DNA of 64,000 nt from Sabellastarte sp. h YS-2021 (lineage: Eukaryota; Annelida; Polychaeta; Sabellida; Sabellidae). The notes under the pieces were generated by a model. It ran no database searches. It had not been told where the DNA came from and saw nothing but the letters and a program-made list of their open reading frames with translations. A program made the translations under genes and the position numbers. This document shows positions 29,870-42,320 of the stretch, one piece after another. The stretch is taken from NCBI GenBank assembly GCA_964017235.1, contig OZ024928.1, positions 153,784,881 through 153,848,880 of the forward strand. The letters are read 5' to 3'. Within the stretch, counting starts at the first letter, position 1. Every line of letters begins with the position of its first letter.

Positions 29870-31300
29870 CTTCTCAGGACGAATTTAAGAGAAAAGGACA
29901 GAGAAAAAGACTTTTGTGGCCATTTTTTGGTGGATGTTTGACCACTATTTTAAGATGGCGGCATGGATGTATCGTCGTTGGATGAAGACTTTCTTCTTCT
30001 TAGAATTCTTCAAAAGGCTCGTGTTTCTTGAGACCAGTTATTTTATTTTTTCACTTGATTGAAGATTTACAACTTTTTAATACTGAAACTGTTGGCAGTC
30101 ATACTAGCTCCGACAGGGACAGTTTACATGTTGCTAGGCGACTAATGGAGGCAACCTGAAGAGAGGAGACAATTCGATTGTCATTGGCTATTCTCACGTC
30201 GGGTTCTAAAAGCCAGGCGTTTTGTGGTAGTCAACATCTCACCGCGACGATCTCACTCGAATGGGTGTCCGGTGGGATTCCCCGGTGAGAGCAGACATCT
30301 TAGTTTCTCATTGGTTGCTGCATCGTGGACAAGTTCCGGATGCAGAAGCGATCGTCACAGCTTCTAATTCTTCCGTCAGGTTCAGTCGGAACTTTTCACG
30401 GAGGAAAATACCTGCATGACGTCATCCGAAGACAATCGAGTTTCCATACCTCCCAAAAGGTCAGAAATCGGTTTGTCAGTTTCCCGGAGCTGTGATTCAT
30501 CTCAGTAATTGGCTTTTGTTTCTGTGATTTTTTACCGGTTTTTCAGCTGGTCTGAAACCGTCACCGGTACATATGAACTTGTAACCATTGTCAATTTATT
30601 ATTCAGGAGTACAGGTTCTCTGGTTTCTGCTACAGAGAGCATGTTAAGGCCTGGATAATTTTTTGAAGTGGTCTAGCAGGACCTCTGGCAGGACGTCTTC
30701 AAGGAGCTAAGGATTAACAGGAGCTCACAGAGTTTCTTTTTTGCCTTGGGCTGTGTGCAGAGTTTTTTGCAATTACAGTCCTCAGTGATCAGGAATTTTT
30801 TGTTGGGCAGTGCTGGGATCAGTTCTCCAACTTGTTATTCAACAGGAGTGTTACAAGTCGTACTTTTCTCTATCTTATCTCTTAGATGAGTTTGGTAGAA
30901 TTAAGAGTGCATTTTTCACTCTTAATGAGGTTTTCTCCTGCTGAACTTTTGGTCAGATGTCCAGGAAAACTTCATTTTGTGATCTCAGGTGTATAGTGTT
31001 TCTTCTGTTTGGGAAGGAGCAAACTCCTACACATGGCTAGAAAGGGGATTAGTGCCCAGGGCACTTTTCTTCCCATTATGATACTTTATCCTCCAACTCT
31101 GTTACAAAACTCTCCTCTGAAGATTTAGAGGGGTTAGGAGTAATCTTTAGGAGTAGTGTTTGTCCACTAGTGCAGATATACTACACCTTACATCTCAACA
31201 TAGTAAGAGGATAATCTTCAACCATTCTTTACCTTTCACAGAGGCAACAGTACCAGGAGGGATTGCTTATTCATGTTCCTAAAGCAGTTTGTGGACATGG
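29870..31300 (+). pseudogene. DIRS gag remnant (copy 2)
   Basis: Counterpart of 20929-22300, more decayed; 'atgtcttctcaggacg' marks the original start. No usable frame remains. Confidence 0.45.
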
Positions 31301-32089
31301 GTGTTAAGAATAAATGAATAAAATGCGGGAGACATCAGTTTGCATAAAGCTGTGTATGGAATGATCGACAAAAGAGCGATAACACCAGTGAGATGGTGAT
31401 ATCGCTACAATTTTACACTTTATTGGTTGTGATAAGCTGGGAAGAGATGGCTACCACTAATAGTTGAGGTCAGGTAATAAACCTTTACATGTACCTTAAT
31501 TTCGCATAGTTGGGATTTTCGCAATTAATTGTTACTAGTAAGTAAATGGGTGTGCCCACTCGTTTCCTTACAGTTGCATTCTTTCATAGCCGGATTCACG
31601 CAATTCTTATCTTCACTTCCCTGTTGATGACAATTCACACCGGTTCACTGCCTGTTTGCTATGTTAGTCCATGGTGAGAATGTGGGATCTATAAGAACGC
31701 ATCATTCTTTACCAGTACAGACCATTTCATTGCTTGCGCTTGAAAATGGTTTATTTTCGACTTTCTATGGCATCAACGGATACTGAACCTGATGGCTGCA
31801 GTAGAAGGCATTGGGTTTCACCAGCTTATAAAAAAAAAAAAAAAAAAAAAAAATTCTTGGCTAATACACCAGGATTTTTAGTTTGGATTGCAGATTACAC
31901 CTTAGGGTACATCTTTACTCATAGCAAAGCATCTTCTCCGGCTAATGGTTTCTAAGGAAGCCATTTCTTTGGTGGCGGTATGGCTTCATAGGTGAAAACA
32001 GTGCCATTGGGTTATTTGTTTATCAGGTAACCCCAAGGCTATCTGCTAATGTACCACAGATACCACACATAATACACAGATAATGTACC

Positions 32090-33190
32090 AGGTTCTCCGG
32101 GATCATCTTCAGTGGTGGAACGACTTTTCAATTTGCAGGAGCTCCCATTACTTCATCAGAAGGAGCACAATCTCCTGTTATTAGATGCTTTTTTTAAGGG
32201 TTGGGATGCATAATTATGGCATCAAACAGCCAGTGGTCTGTTGTATCATGAGGGGTCAAGACTCCACATTAACAGGGCTACTACCTTTAGAATCATTTGG
32301 AAGTCTGATTCGGATTTTGAATCTGTTGATTTCCACAGACAGTTCTTCAGTGGTTTCCTATCTGAACAGGTAGGGAGGTACCCACTTTCAGGAATGTTTT
32401 TCTTATCTCAAGAATCATTCCTTGGACGAATGCCATGGGTTCAGATTCAGGCATATCACTTCCCAGGGTATACCAATATTTCAACAAATTCTTTGTTCAT
32501 GAGAGTCAAGATGATTCAAATTGAATGTGTTTTGGATGACTTTTGAATCTATTCTATTCTGATTCAGGTGTTCAATCAAATCTGTCTTTGATTACAATCA
32601 CCAATGATGGGTTTGTTTTGCAACTAGTTTGAACCACAAGCTTGTCTTTTTCAACTTTTCTTGGGATGGACTGGACAGTTTGTTTGGTTCTGTGACCTTG
32701 ATTTTTCAGGTGATGCAGGTGAATCATTTGGCTTCTAAGGCTCCTTTGATTTTCAACCTGTAGTCATTCCTGCTTTGGAACCTTCTTTAGATCATGCCTT
32801 GGTACAAGATAGGTTTCTTTGTCCAGTGAGAGCCTTGGGAGGTTATCTTGATAAGTCAAAGATCTCAGGAAAGGCAAGAAAATTCTTTTTGTAGCTGTTA
32901 AGAAGGGCTACTCCCAAGATTTAGGTGCAGAATCATCTGCATTGCATCAGATTGCCTAGGGATGTCTTATTTTTGGGATCTGGTGGATCTGTTCCACAAA
33001 GGTTCCTTTTAAGGCTTCCCTTGCTGGTGAGTTCAATCATTATGACATTGGTATCCAACAACCTGAATCTTAAGCTTCCAGTGTATGTGTTTCCTTCTTA
33101 GACTGTGGGGCTTGGGGAACAGGTGCATTACTCATTTTTTGGGAGGATCTGGACAGCTTTGTGTTTGTTCCAGTGGCTCTCATTCCTCAG
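32090..33190 (+). pseudogene. DIRS RNase H and downstream domain remnant (copy 2)
   Basis: Same readable blocks as copy 1: HQTASGL, LPLESFG, SSVVSYLNR, DLFATS-like and GAWGTG. Shared frameshifts with copy 1 indicate a defective common ancestor. Confidence 0.68.
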
Positions 33191-33394
33191 GTGACTCAAG
33201 ATGATCACCTACAGGTGCAGAATCATCATGATTGCACCAGGATAGCCAAGGATTCTTCAGGTGATTTATAAGATGACCACCTTCAGGTGCAGATTCATCA
33301 TGATTGAATCATGATGGTCATGGTGGATGTTCTTGGTTGTGGGACCTGGTAAATCTATGCACATCTGAGGCTTCTTTGTGGTGAACTTCTCAGA

Positions 33395-33990
33395 TACTAC
33401 TTTTCTAGATGTAGCAAATTTCCTTAATTATTTCTTTAAGGAAAGGAATCTTAAGCCATCTACTATTGCTGGTTACAGAATAACAATGGTAGATTGCTTT
33501 CCTTGAAGGGGAATAAGTCTCTAGAACTCTTCAGCTGTATAGATTGTTGACATATTTCTATAGAGACAATCCAGTAGCCAATAGGTTAAGCCTTCTTTAC
33601 CTTTTGTCTTTGATCTTGTTTGGTCTCACCAGACAGCCTTTTGAGCCTTTGGGGAAGATTTCTTGGAGGTTATTAACTTTCAAGACGGTCTTTCTTTTGA
33701 CTTTGGCATTAGGCAAAGGAAGAAGGGTATTCTCGCTAGCATTGTCTTCCCTTACTTTGAATGAGTATTGCTCACAAGTGGCTCTGGCCATTTATTAGCC
33801 AAGATTCAGTTGGCTTCGGATGGGCCTACTTCAGTTAAGCCGGTCGATATGCCAGCTCACAATCACTGGCACAGCAGTTTTACTCAAGATAGATCTCTTT
33901 GTCTTGTGAGGTTTTGAAATACTTTTACTTGGGACAAAGGATTTAATGAGGAATTATTATGTCTTGTCTGTGCCTAGTTAGGAAGGCTTT
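33395..33990 (+). pseudogene. DIRS tyrosine recombinase remnant (copy 2)
   Basis: Reads STIAGYR, YFYRDNPVANR, FLLTLALGKGRR and SFTQDRSLCLVRF in broken frames, matching copy 1 closely. C-terminal catalytic Tyr region absent. Confidence 0.68.
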
Positions 33991-34801
33991 ACAGCAGATA
34001 TTTTCAGGTCAACTATTTTATCTTGCTGTAGGCAGACTATCATTTTGACTGAGGAGAAGTCAAATTCTGACTCTCAACAGCAGCGAGTCAAAGCAAGAAT
34101 CTTTAGGTTTTAGGATAGTGTTTCTGTATATGAATTTTTAGATGCATGTTACTGGAAACCATAACTTTTTTACCAATTTTCAGTCTCACCTGCTTGGTTG
34201 CTTGTGGTCAGACTTTGATATTGTGTCCTACAGTTTGTTATGTTATAAGTATATGCGTGATACTTATATTGATACTTTAGTATGCATTTGCAGCTGTATG
34301 TCTGTCATACTATCTGTTTTTATATTAGGCAGATTTGTTGACTTCATTCAGACTTGGAATTACACAATATGCTGATGACACTTCCAATATTTGTGTCACC
34401 TGTGTGGGTGTTGGATGTCTAGATACAGCATTCAACTGTGGCTATAACTGTCAATTTGTGAGAACTTCAACTACATACTATGATTTAGGGGATCTGTATG
34501 GTATGTGGTGACTGTTGGAAGTTTATATGTTGTTGTATGCATGTAAATTTCAATGTAAACTTCTCATAATGTTTTAGTTGTAGGCTAGGTAGTGAGTCTC
34601 TGTAATGATTACGTCCTTCCTACAACAACAACAAGGCTGTGTTGTTTTGTAGTGCTCAACAGTTCCACTGCCTCATCTGGGAGGTGACTTTGGATCTGAA
34701 TGCCTATAGGATTATGCTGTGTATGATAGCTGTGCAGAGTGGTGTACTGGGTCTTTATATTCTAGTACTGCCCTCCTTCCATGAAGGCTGCATTCAGCAA
34801 T

Positions 34802-34898
34802 GGTCAGGAAATGGTAAGTGTATTTTTCGCAATAAAATTGAAAAATTTTGTTGTAATTTTAATTTTTATTAGATAAATACTTACCATTTCCTGACCAG
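34802..34898 (+). repeat. Internal complementary region of DIRS copy 2
   Basis: The first half (to about 34838) is the reverse complement of the element's left end (TTTTATTGCGAAAAATACAC...). The second half, starting TTGAAAAATTTTG, is the reverse complement of its right end (35100-35158). This tail-to-head arrangement is the DIRS internal complementary region, which in the known DIRS model aligns the cDNA ends so a circle can form. Confidence 0.88.
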
Positions 34899-34950
34899 GA
34901 TAGTCCCCCCCTACCTCCCCGCAGATTCAGTACTAGGGGAGTATTTTCTG

Positions 34951-35158
34951 CAACAAAAATAATGAAGGTTGTTTACTAGCGTGGTCACATGACCACTAGG
35001 GGGACATGCTAGTTCACACTCACTCACTGGCCTCTTAAGGTTTCTTAAAACGTTTCTCAACGTTGGCCAGTGAGTTGGATGGCACCAACATATAGCAATG
35101 GTCAGGAAATGGTAAGTATTTATCTAATAAAAATTAAAATTACAACAAAATTTTTCAA
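34951..35158 (+). repeat. Right inverted terminal repeat of DIRS copy 2
   Basis: Inverted partner of 29577-29762. Its outer 45 bp differ from the left repeat but match the second half of the internal complementary region. Confidence 0.87.
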
Positions 35159-35681
35159 ATCTCTAAAAGTATTGCAGATATCCAATTCTTATCAAATAAC
35201 TCATTCATCTACTTTTGGGAGAGCTTTCACGTGGTGAAGTTTCAGACCTGTAGGTAATTACTCACCTACTCAAAATGAGTAAATGCAAATTATCTGTAAA
35301 AGTATTGCAGATAGCCAATTTTTGTCAAATAACTCCTTCGCCTACTTTTGGGAGAGCTTTCACTTGGTGAAGTTTCAGACCCGTAGGTAATTACTCACCT
35401 ACTGAAAATGAGTAAATGCAAATTATCTCTAAAAGTATTGCAGATAGCCAATTTTTCTCAAATAACTCATTCACCTACTTTTGGGAGAGCTTTCACTTGG
35501 TGAAGTTTCAGACCCGTAGGTAATTACTCACCTACTGAAAATGAGTAAATGCAAATTATCTCTAAAAGTATTCCAGATAACTCAAATAACTCATTAATAT
35601 GAAAACAACTTATAGGAAGTCATGGGCTGCAAATCTTTTCATGTGGTCAGATTTGACCTTGGGCCCCTCCTGCTTATTATT
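35159..35681 (+). mobile_element. Continuation of Helentron-like module B after the DIRS insert
   Basis: About three satellite units and the start of the 'gaaaacaacttataggaa' block, cut at 'cttattatt' where the next hairpin-ended element begins. The expected 3' end is absent here. Confidence 0.65.
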
Positions 35682-38600
35682 GTATCCCCGACGCGAAGCG
35701 GGGATACTATGGATTCATCATCGTCGTCGTCCGCGCCCTCGTCCGCGTCCGCAGAGATTTCTTGTTAGCGACCTACAATCCACATTTCTTTCCGGATTTC
35801 TTTCATATTTGGCAGGTGGCTTGATATGGTAGAGGACTCGCCACCCTATCTTTTTGGTAGGCTTTATGTCTAAATTAGGCCTGTGGTAGACAAAAATGTC
35901 TAAAATGTGGAATATTGCTTGTTAGCGACCTACAGTCCACATTTCTTTCCAGATTTCTTTCATATTTGGCAGGTGGCTTGGTATGCTAGAGGACTCGCCA
36001 CCCTATCTTTTTGGTAGGCTTTATGTCTAAATTAGGCCTCTGGTACATAAAAATTTCTAAAATGCATTAAAATTCATGAAATCATGCACTAAATCGCTTG
36101 TAACTTGAAAAGTGTTGCATTTAGAGCATTTTGTTAAAATATGTTATTCAGATACTTTTTTCATAGCTACAACATGGTGAGTAACTTGGGTGTCTGTCTC
36201 AATAGCTAAGTGAGTAATAGCTACTTTTGGGCTTTTCAGTAACTTCCATCGTGAGTAAAATCACTTGTAACTTGAAAACTATTGCATTTAGAGTATTTTG
36301 TTTCAATATGTTATTCAGCTATTTTTGGGTCAGCTATAACATAGTAAAATTTCAGACCTGTAGCTCATGGCATAGCTGAGTAATAGCTACTTTTAAGTTA
36401 TCACTGTTGAGTAAATTGCTTATAACTTCAAAAGTATTACATTTAGAGTATTTTGTTTCAATATGTTATTCACCTATTTCGGAGTCAGCTATAACATAGT
36501 GAAGTTCCAGACCTGTGGCTCATTGCATAGCTGAGTAATAGCTACTTTGAAGTTCACACTGTTGAGTAAATCAGTTGTAATTGGAAAACTATTGCATTTA
36601 CAGAAATTTGTGTAAATATGTTATTCAGCTACTTTTAGGTCAGCTATAACATAGTGAAATTACAGACCTGTAGCTCATGGCACAACTGAGCAGTAGCTAT
36701 TTTCAGGTACTGACTGTTGAGTAAATGACTTGTAACTTGAAAAATATTGCATTTGGAGTATTTTGTTAAAATATGTTGTTCGCCTACTTTTGGGTCAGCT
36801 ATAACGTCGTGAAATTACAGACTTATAGCTCATGGCATAGCTGAGCAATAGCTATTTTCAGGTTCTCACTATTGAGTAAATCAGTTGTAACTTGAAAACT
36901 ATTGCATTTACAGTATTTTGCTTAAATATGTTGTTCACCTAATTTTGGGTCAGCTATAACATAGAAAAAATTCAGACATGTAGCTCATTGCATAGCTGAG
37001 TAATAGCTACTTTGAGGTTATCACTGTTGAGTAAATCAGTTATAACGTGAAAACTATTACATTTACAGTATTTTGTTTAAATATGTTATTCACATAATTT
37101 TTGGTCAGCTATAACAGAGTGAAATTGCAGACCTCTATGTCATGGCATAGCTTACCAATATCTACTTTCAGGTTCTCACTGTTGAGTAAATCATTGTATC
37201 CACTGGATAGCCGCAGTGTGTACAGAGATTTCACCATTACCGCTCTAACGAAAAAAATATTATAGCTAGCCTTCTCAAGTTTGCAAGGTATATTAGAGGG
37301 TGCACCACAGTATTCTATTGGTAGGCTTTATGTCTAAATTAGGCCTGTGGCTAAATTACTTGCCTACTAAAAATGAGTAATTCTGCATTTTCTCTAAAAG
37401 TATTGCAGATAGCAAATTTTTCTTAAATAACTCATTCACCTACTTTTGGGAGAGCTTTCACATGCTGAAGTTCCAGACCTGTAGCTAATTACTCACCTAC
37501 TCAAAATGAGTAAATGCGAATTATCTCTAAAAGTATTGCAGATAGCCAATTTTTCTCAAATAACTCATTCATCTACTTTTGGGAGAGCTTTCACTTGGTG
37601 AAGTTTCAGACCCGTAGGTAATTACTCACCTACTGAAAATGAGTAAATGCAAATTATCTCTAAAAGTATTCCAGATAGCCAATTTTTGTCAAATAACTCC
37701 TTCACCTACTTTTGGGAGAGCTTTCACTTGCTAAAGTTTCAGACCTGTAGCTAATTATTCACCTACTCAAAATGAGTAAATGCTAATTATCTCTAAAAGT
37801 ATTGCAGATATCCAATTTTTATCAAATAACTCATTCATCTACTTTTGGGAGAGCTTTCACATGGTGAAGTTTCAGACCCATAGCTAATTATTCACCTACT
37901 CAAAATGAGTAAATGCAAATTATCTCTAAAAGTATTCCAGATAGCGAATTTTTGTCAAATAACTCCTTCACCTACTTTGGGGAGACCTTTCACTTGGTGA
38001 AGTTTCAGACCTGTAGCTAATTATTCACCTACTCAAAATGAGTAAATGCGAATTATCTCTAAAAGTATTGCAGATAGCCAATTTTTCTCAAATAACTCAT
38101 TCACCTACTTTTGGGAGAGCTTTCACTTGGTGAAGTTTCAGACCCGTAGGTAATTACTCACCTACTGAAAATGAGTAAATGCAAATTATCTCTAAAAGTA
38201 TTCCAGATAGCCAATTTTTGTCAAATAACTCCTTCACCTACTTTTGGGAGACCTTTCACTTGGTGAAGTTTCAGACCAGTAGCTAATTATTCACCTACTC
38301 AAAATGAGTAAATACTAATTATCTCTAAAAGTATTGCAGATATCCAATTTTTATCAAATAACTCATTCATCTACTTTTGGGACAGCTTTCACATGGTGAA
38401 GTTCCACACCCGTAGGTAATTACTCACCTACTGAAAATGAGTAAATTCGAATTATCTCTAAAAGTATTGTAGGTAGCCAATGTTTCTCAAATAACTCATT
38501 CGCCTACTTTTGAGAGAGCTTTCACTTGGTGAAGTTTCAGACCCGTAGCTAATTATTCACCTACTCAAAATGAGTAAATGCGAATTATCTCTACAAGTAT

Positions 38601-38956
38601 TGCACATAGCCAGTATTTCTCAAATAACTCATTAATATGAAAACAACTTATAGGAAGTCATGGGCTGCAAATCTTTTCATGTGGTCAGATTTGACCTTGG
38701 GCCCCTCCTGCTTATTATTGGTCCTAGAGGTTTGCAATGTGAAAACGACTTATAGGAAATCATGGGCTGCGAATCTTTTGATGTGGTCAGACTTCACCTT
38801 GGGCCCCTGGTACAGGGTCAAATAAGGGTAGCCAAACTTAAAAGTGCTTTCAGCTTGCTTATTAACGAAAAATGCTGTTTATCTTCTAAACTATGTTAGT
38901 TGGCCTTTGTCGGTGGATACATCCAGCATCTGGCCACAGATGCGTCCTTAGTCTAG
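35682..38956 (+). mobile_element. Composite Helentron-like element, modules A and B complete
   Basis: 5' hairpin GTATCCCCG...CGGGGATAC (35682-35707), duplicated block and satellite of module A to 37195, then module B beginning GTATCCACTGGATAG (37196). The 134-bp satellite follows, then the 'gaaaacaacttataggaa' block, inner repeat CGGTGGATAC, stem GCATCTG/CAGATGC and CTAG (38953-38956). The 5' hairpin sequence and the 3' inner repeat belong to different subtypes, so the unit is a chimera that spread as a whole (a second A-B junction lies at 28984). Confidence 0.7.
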
Positions 38957-40962
38957 TTATTTTACTTATTTTACGATTAAAATCTTAAGTTAAGATAGAA
39001 ATGACAATAGAGGTAGTTTTAACATGATAGAATATATCACTATGTTAGACCATCATGGACACTGTTATGGTAATGGACCCTTAAATTACCAGTGAAATGT
39101 GGAAACATGACCTTTGCTGGACCAGCACCTACCCTAGTTGGGTTGGACCGGCCCTCAACTCTCCTTACGATGAATGATTTCTGTTAACCTGCGCACTGAG
39201 TTCCCCTTCGTGGAGAAGATATTGCACATGCAAAGCAGTAGATTAGATTAGATTAGATCAATTATTCCTGAGAACTTTTGTTATGGATCTGGAAGTGAGC
39301 TGTTCTCACATTTGTATAAAATGCTGTGACACAGTGTCAAACTTTGGAGTCTGGTGTGGGTGCACCATTAAAACATATGAATGGAATATAAAATATCTTA
39401 AATATAACCAATGTCATGGTAATTCATAGTTAATAATATTACATAGTAGGTGAAATGCAAATTTAAGATGAAACAATTTAAGAATTTAACTAAAACAGTG
39501 AATCATTGCAGAAAAGAATCTCGTGAAATATAACAAATCTGGCTTCACGTCAGTAGTAGAAAACATGCCAAATAAAGTCAAGTCATCTGACACCATTGGT
39601 TATAGTGTATATTTTCACATGACTGCAGGTACTGTTACAATTAGATATCTGCAAATGAATCCAAGTACTCCAAACTTCTGTAACTAATGTTATCTGACCA
39701 GCTGGCAAGCATACATATCACTGTACAGATGTTTCCATTTTTGACCAATAGAAGTGCCTTGTTTATTTTCCACTTGTGAAGAAATTTTAGAACAAGCAGC
39801 AGTTTCACTTTTTAAACAGTATATAACATGATAAAGCACATGACTCCCTCATTCATGGATGTTTCTAGTGCACTGCATGACCTAGTCTGTTGTATTTGTA
39901 GCTTTTGGGAATTTTTAACATCACTTCCAGATTTGCTTGTTATCTTGAAATCCAAACTTTATTCTTGGCTAAATTGCAAACAAAATGACTACGTGCACTG
40001 TTACATAATAAATCCTTGTTTTTGTTCTGTCTTTCCAAAGTTCCAGGTGAAAATATAACACATTTTTTCGTAACTTAAATTTATGGACAGAATTTGTTTA
40101 TTTATTAATTCAAGGTGTAATATATGTAACTGAAGACATGTAATATTGGTCTATTTATTAGGTCATTCTAGAAAATACTGGAAATACAACAAAGTTAAAA
40201 ACTGTCTTTAATTTATTGACATTAGAAGTGGGTGAAGGATAAAGATGTATAAACCATGTATAGATAAAAAACAATCAACAACAGTTTTTTTTACTGTGGC
40301 CCAGTTAATAATAAATATATTAGATATATATTTCACTGTTGGCAAGGTGAAACTTCTTGAACAGATTGTTTGTCAACAAGGTTCAACAGATTGTATTTCA
40401 ACAAGTCCACAAAAGGTATACAATTATATTTATGCTTCAGTGACATTGTATGTAATTTATGTATGTGGGAATAATAGGCAAGATATAATATATCAACCTA
40501 GGAGTGTGAAACTCTATTTAATACATGTAGACTACACAAGATTTGATTCAATGAAAACTCCTTTATTTTACCTTGTAGCTTTGGACATTCCGCTCAAACT
40601 CATGACTTTTGATAAAATATATTTATTCAACCTATTACGGTATATCAGTGAATTTTACTTCTTTTACCTCACTTTGGTTGTTCCAGGTGGCAAGTTTCCC
40701 TACTTGGCAAAGTGTACATTCTCACAATCCCTCCAGTGTACAAGTCATTCAGTATAACCCAATTGAAAATATAGTGAACCTGCAAATAAAAATGAGCATG
40801 TCTGTGTGTGTATATGATGTCATACATTTACACATTATTAAGTTATCTGAATGTTATTAAAATGTATTTTCAGTGAAACAACCGTCTTATGTAAACAACA
40901 AATAAAAACAAACAGAAAATATAAAGTACACTAAATTATGCATATGTGTAGCGTGTAATACG
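38957..40962. other. AT-rich spacer without recognised gene
   Basis: Includes a short agatt microsatellite (about 39239-39260). A 170-codon plus-strand frame at 40245-40757 is AT-driven, lacks any motif and overlaps another frame; I do not call it a gene. Confidence 0.5.
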
Positions 40963-42079
40963 TTTATTGCCCTACAACAGCTTACCATGTGGAACTGAAT
41001 GCTATCTCGGGAGGCCACAAGGGATCCAACCAACGTCCAAGAAAAATAGACGTTTAATGCTGACCAAATCCAAGTGCTGTAGGTGATCGCCGTAGTGTAC
41101 TTCTGTAGTAAACTCCTCCTTTCTCGTTTGCCGCGATATATGCAGACATGTTTTATTGCAAGGAAAGAAATTTAATATTTTCTATGGATATACTTGTCCT
41201 TGGATACTGAAACTACATCAGTTTCTTTATTTTATAACATAGAATCTTATTTTTGTGACAATTCATAGAACAGATAAGTCTATTTAACATATTTTACAAC
41301 TTAAATCCACTTTCGGGTTCACGTTGTAAAGAGAAAGGGTGGAGGACAACGACTCGTGTATGCAGCTTATATACAGGATCTTTGCCTGTTGAAATAAAAT
41401 CAAATAAATTTTTTAAGGCTTTATCCCTGATCTGCATTATTTGACCATTTTAAGGGTTAAAATATGAAATAAAGCAAACTGACTCCAAACAGAATCCTAG
41501 GGAAACCCGTTCGGTGACGTCATAGTCTAGACAGCCAGTGCTGAGAGACTACAAATCATGTATGTAGCTTATTACAGGACCTTTACCTGTCGAAATAAAA
41601 TAAATAAAATATTTTAACCTTTATCTGCTACATTATATGACCATTTAAAGGGTTAAAACTTAAAATAGATTACTCATTCAAAGAAATCATCTTCATCTAG
41701 ACAACAGGTGCTTACAAAACCAACGTCTCCCTATGGTGTTGGGGAGACCTTGGTTTGGCAATAATAAGTTGTCCACTTTTTTGTGCATTTTCTTTAAGAT
41801 CTAACATAATTTTGATGTTAACATGAATATATAAAATATTTAAAATATTTTACCCATATGGTCTTTGTAAATAGACAATATTAATGCACAATGGCAAGAC
41901 AATTTGCAAACGTAAACAATTGTTTACGTAATACCTTGTCTCCACAATTTAGCTTCAATTAACAACAAAAAGTGGTGCTAAACTAACTGTTGAAGCAATA
42001 ATGGGGAGGTTCCAGGCTTCTGATAGATTAAATCTGTCGGCCAATTCCAAGCAGGGGTGGATCAGATCTTTGCTCGGAT

Positions 42080-42320
42080 CTGACGCCTGGTTCAAACTAA
42101 CAACTTGACTTGCATATCATCCGTGTTATAACCATCCGAGCAGTTCGGATGTTCGGATTTTTGAAGCCTGGTCCCAACCAACAGCTTGACTTGCATAATC
42201 GCCCAAGTACTAACCATCCGAGCATATGTTTGGATGTTCGTACATTCGGATGTTCGGATGATTGTTCGGATCCAACTCCAAGCAGTTCGGATGTTCAGAT
42301 GATTGTTTCAGATCAGAACT
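42080..42320. repeat. Short imperfect tandem duplication rich in 'ttcggatg'
   Basis: A roughly 80-bp block with 'gcctggt', 'caacttgacttgcat', 'taaccatccgagca' and 'gttcggatgttcg' occurs twice in a row, followed by further 'gttcggatgattg' copies. It lies in the 5' part of the third DIRS element. Function unknown. Confidence 0.6.

Larger units (their letters stand above)
29576..35158 (+). mobile_element. DIRS-type retrotransposon, copy 2 with both inverted repeats
   Basis: Inserted in 134-bp satellite with no target duplication ('gctaatt' before, 'atctctaaaag' after; contiguous in empty monomers). Ends are TTTTATTGCG and TTTTTCAA. It has inverted terminal repeats, an internal complementary region and the same broken gag, RNase H and tyrosine recombinase as copy 1. 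A reverse transcriptase core was not recognised, so this is probably a non-autonomous derivative. Confidence 0.87.

Noticed and set aside
40245-40757. 170-codon plus-strand frame as a host gene
   Set aside because: AT-driven composition, no motif, an overlapping second frame and no splice context.
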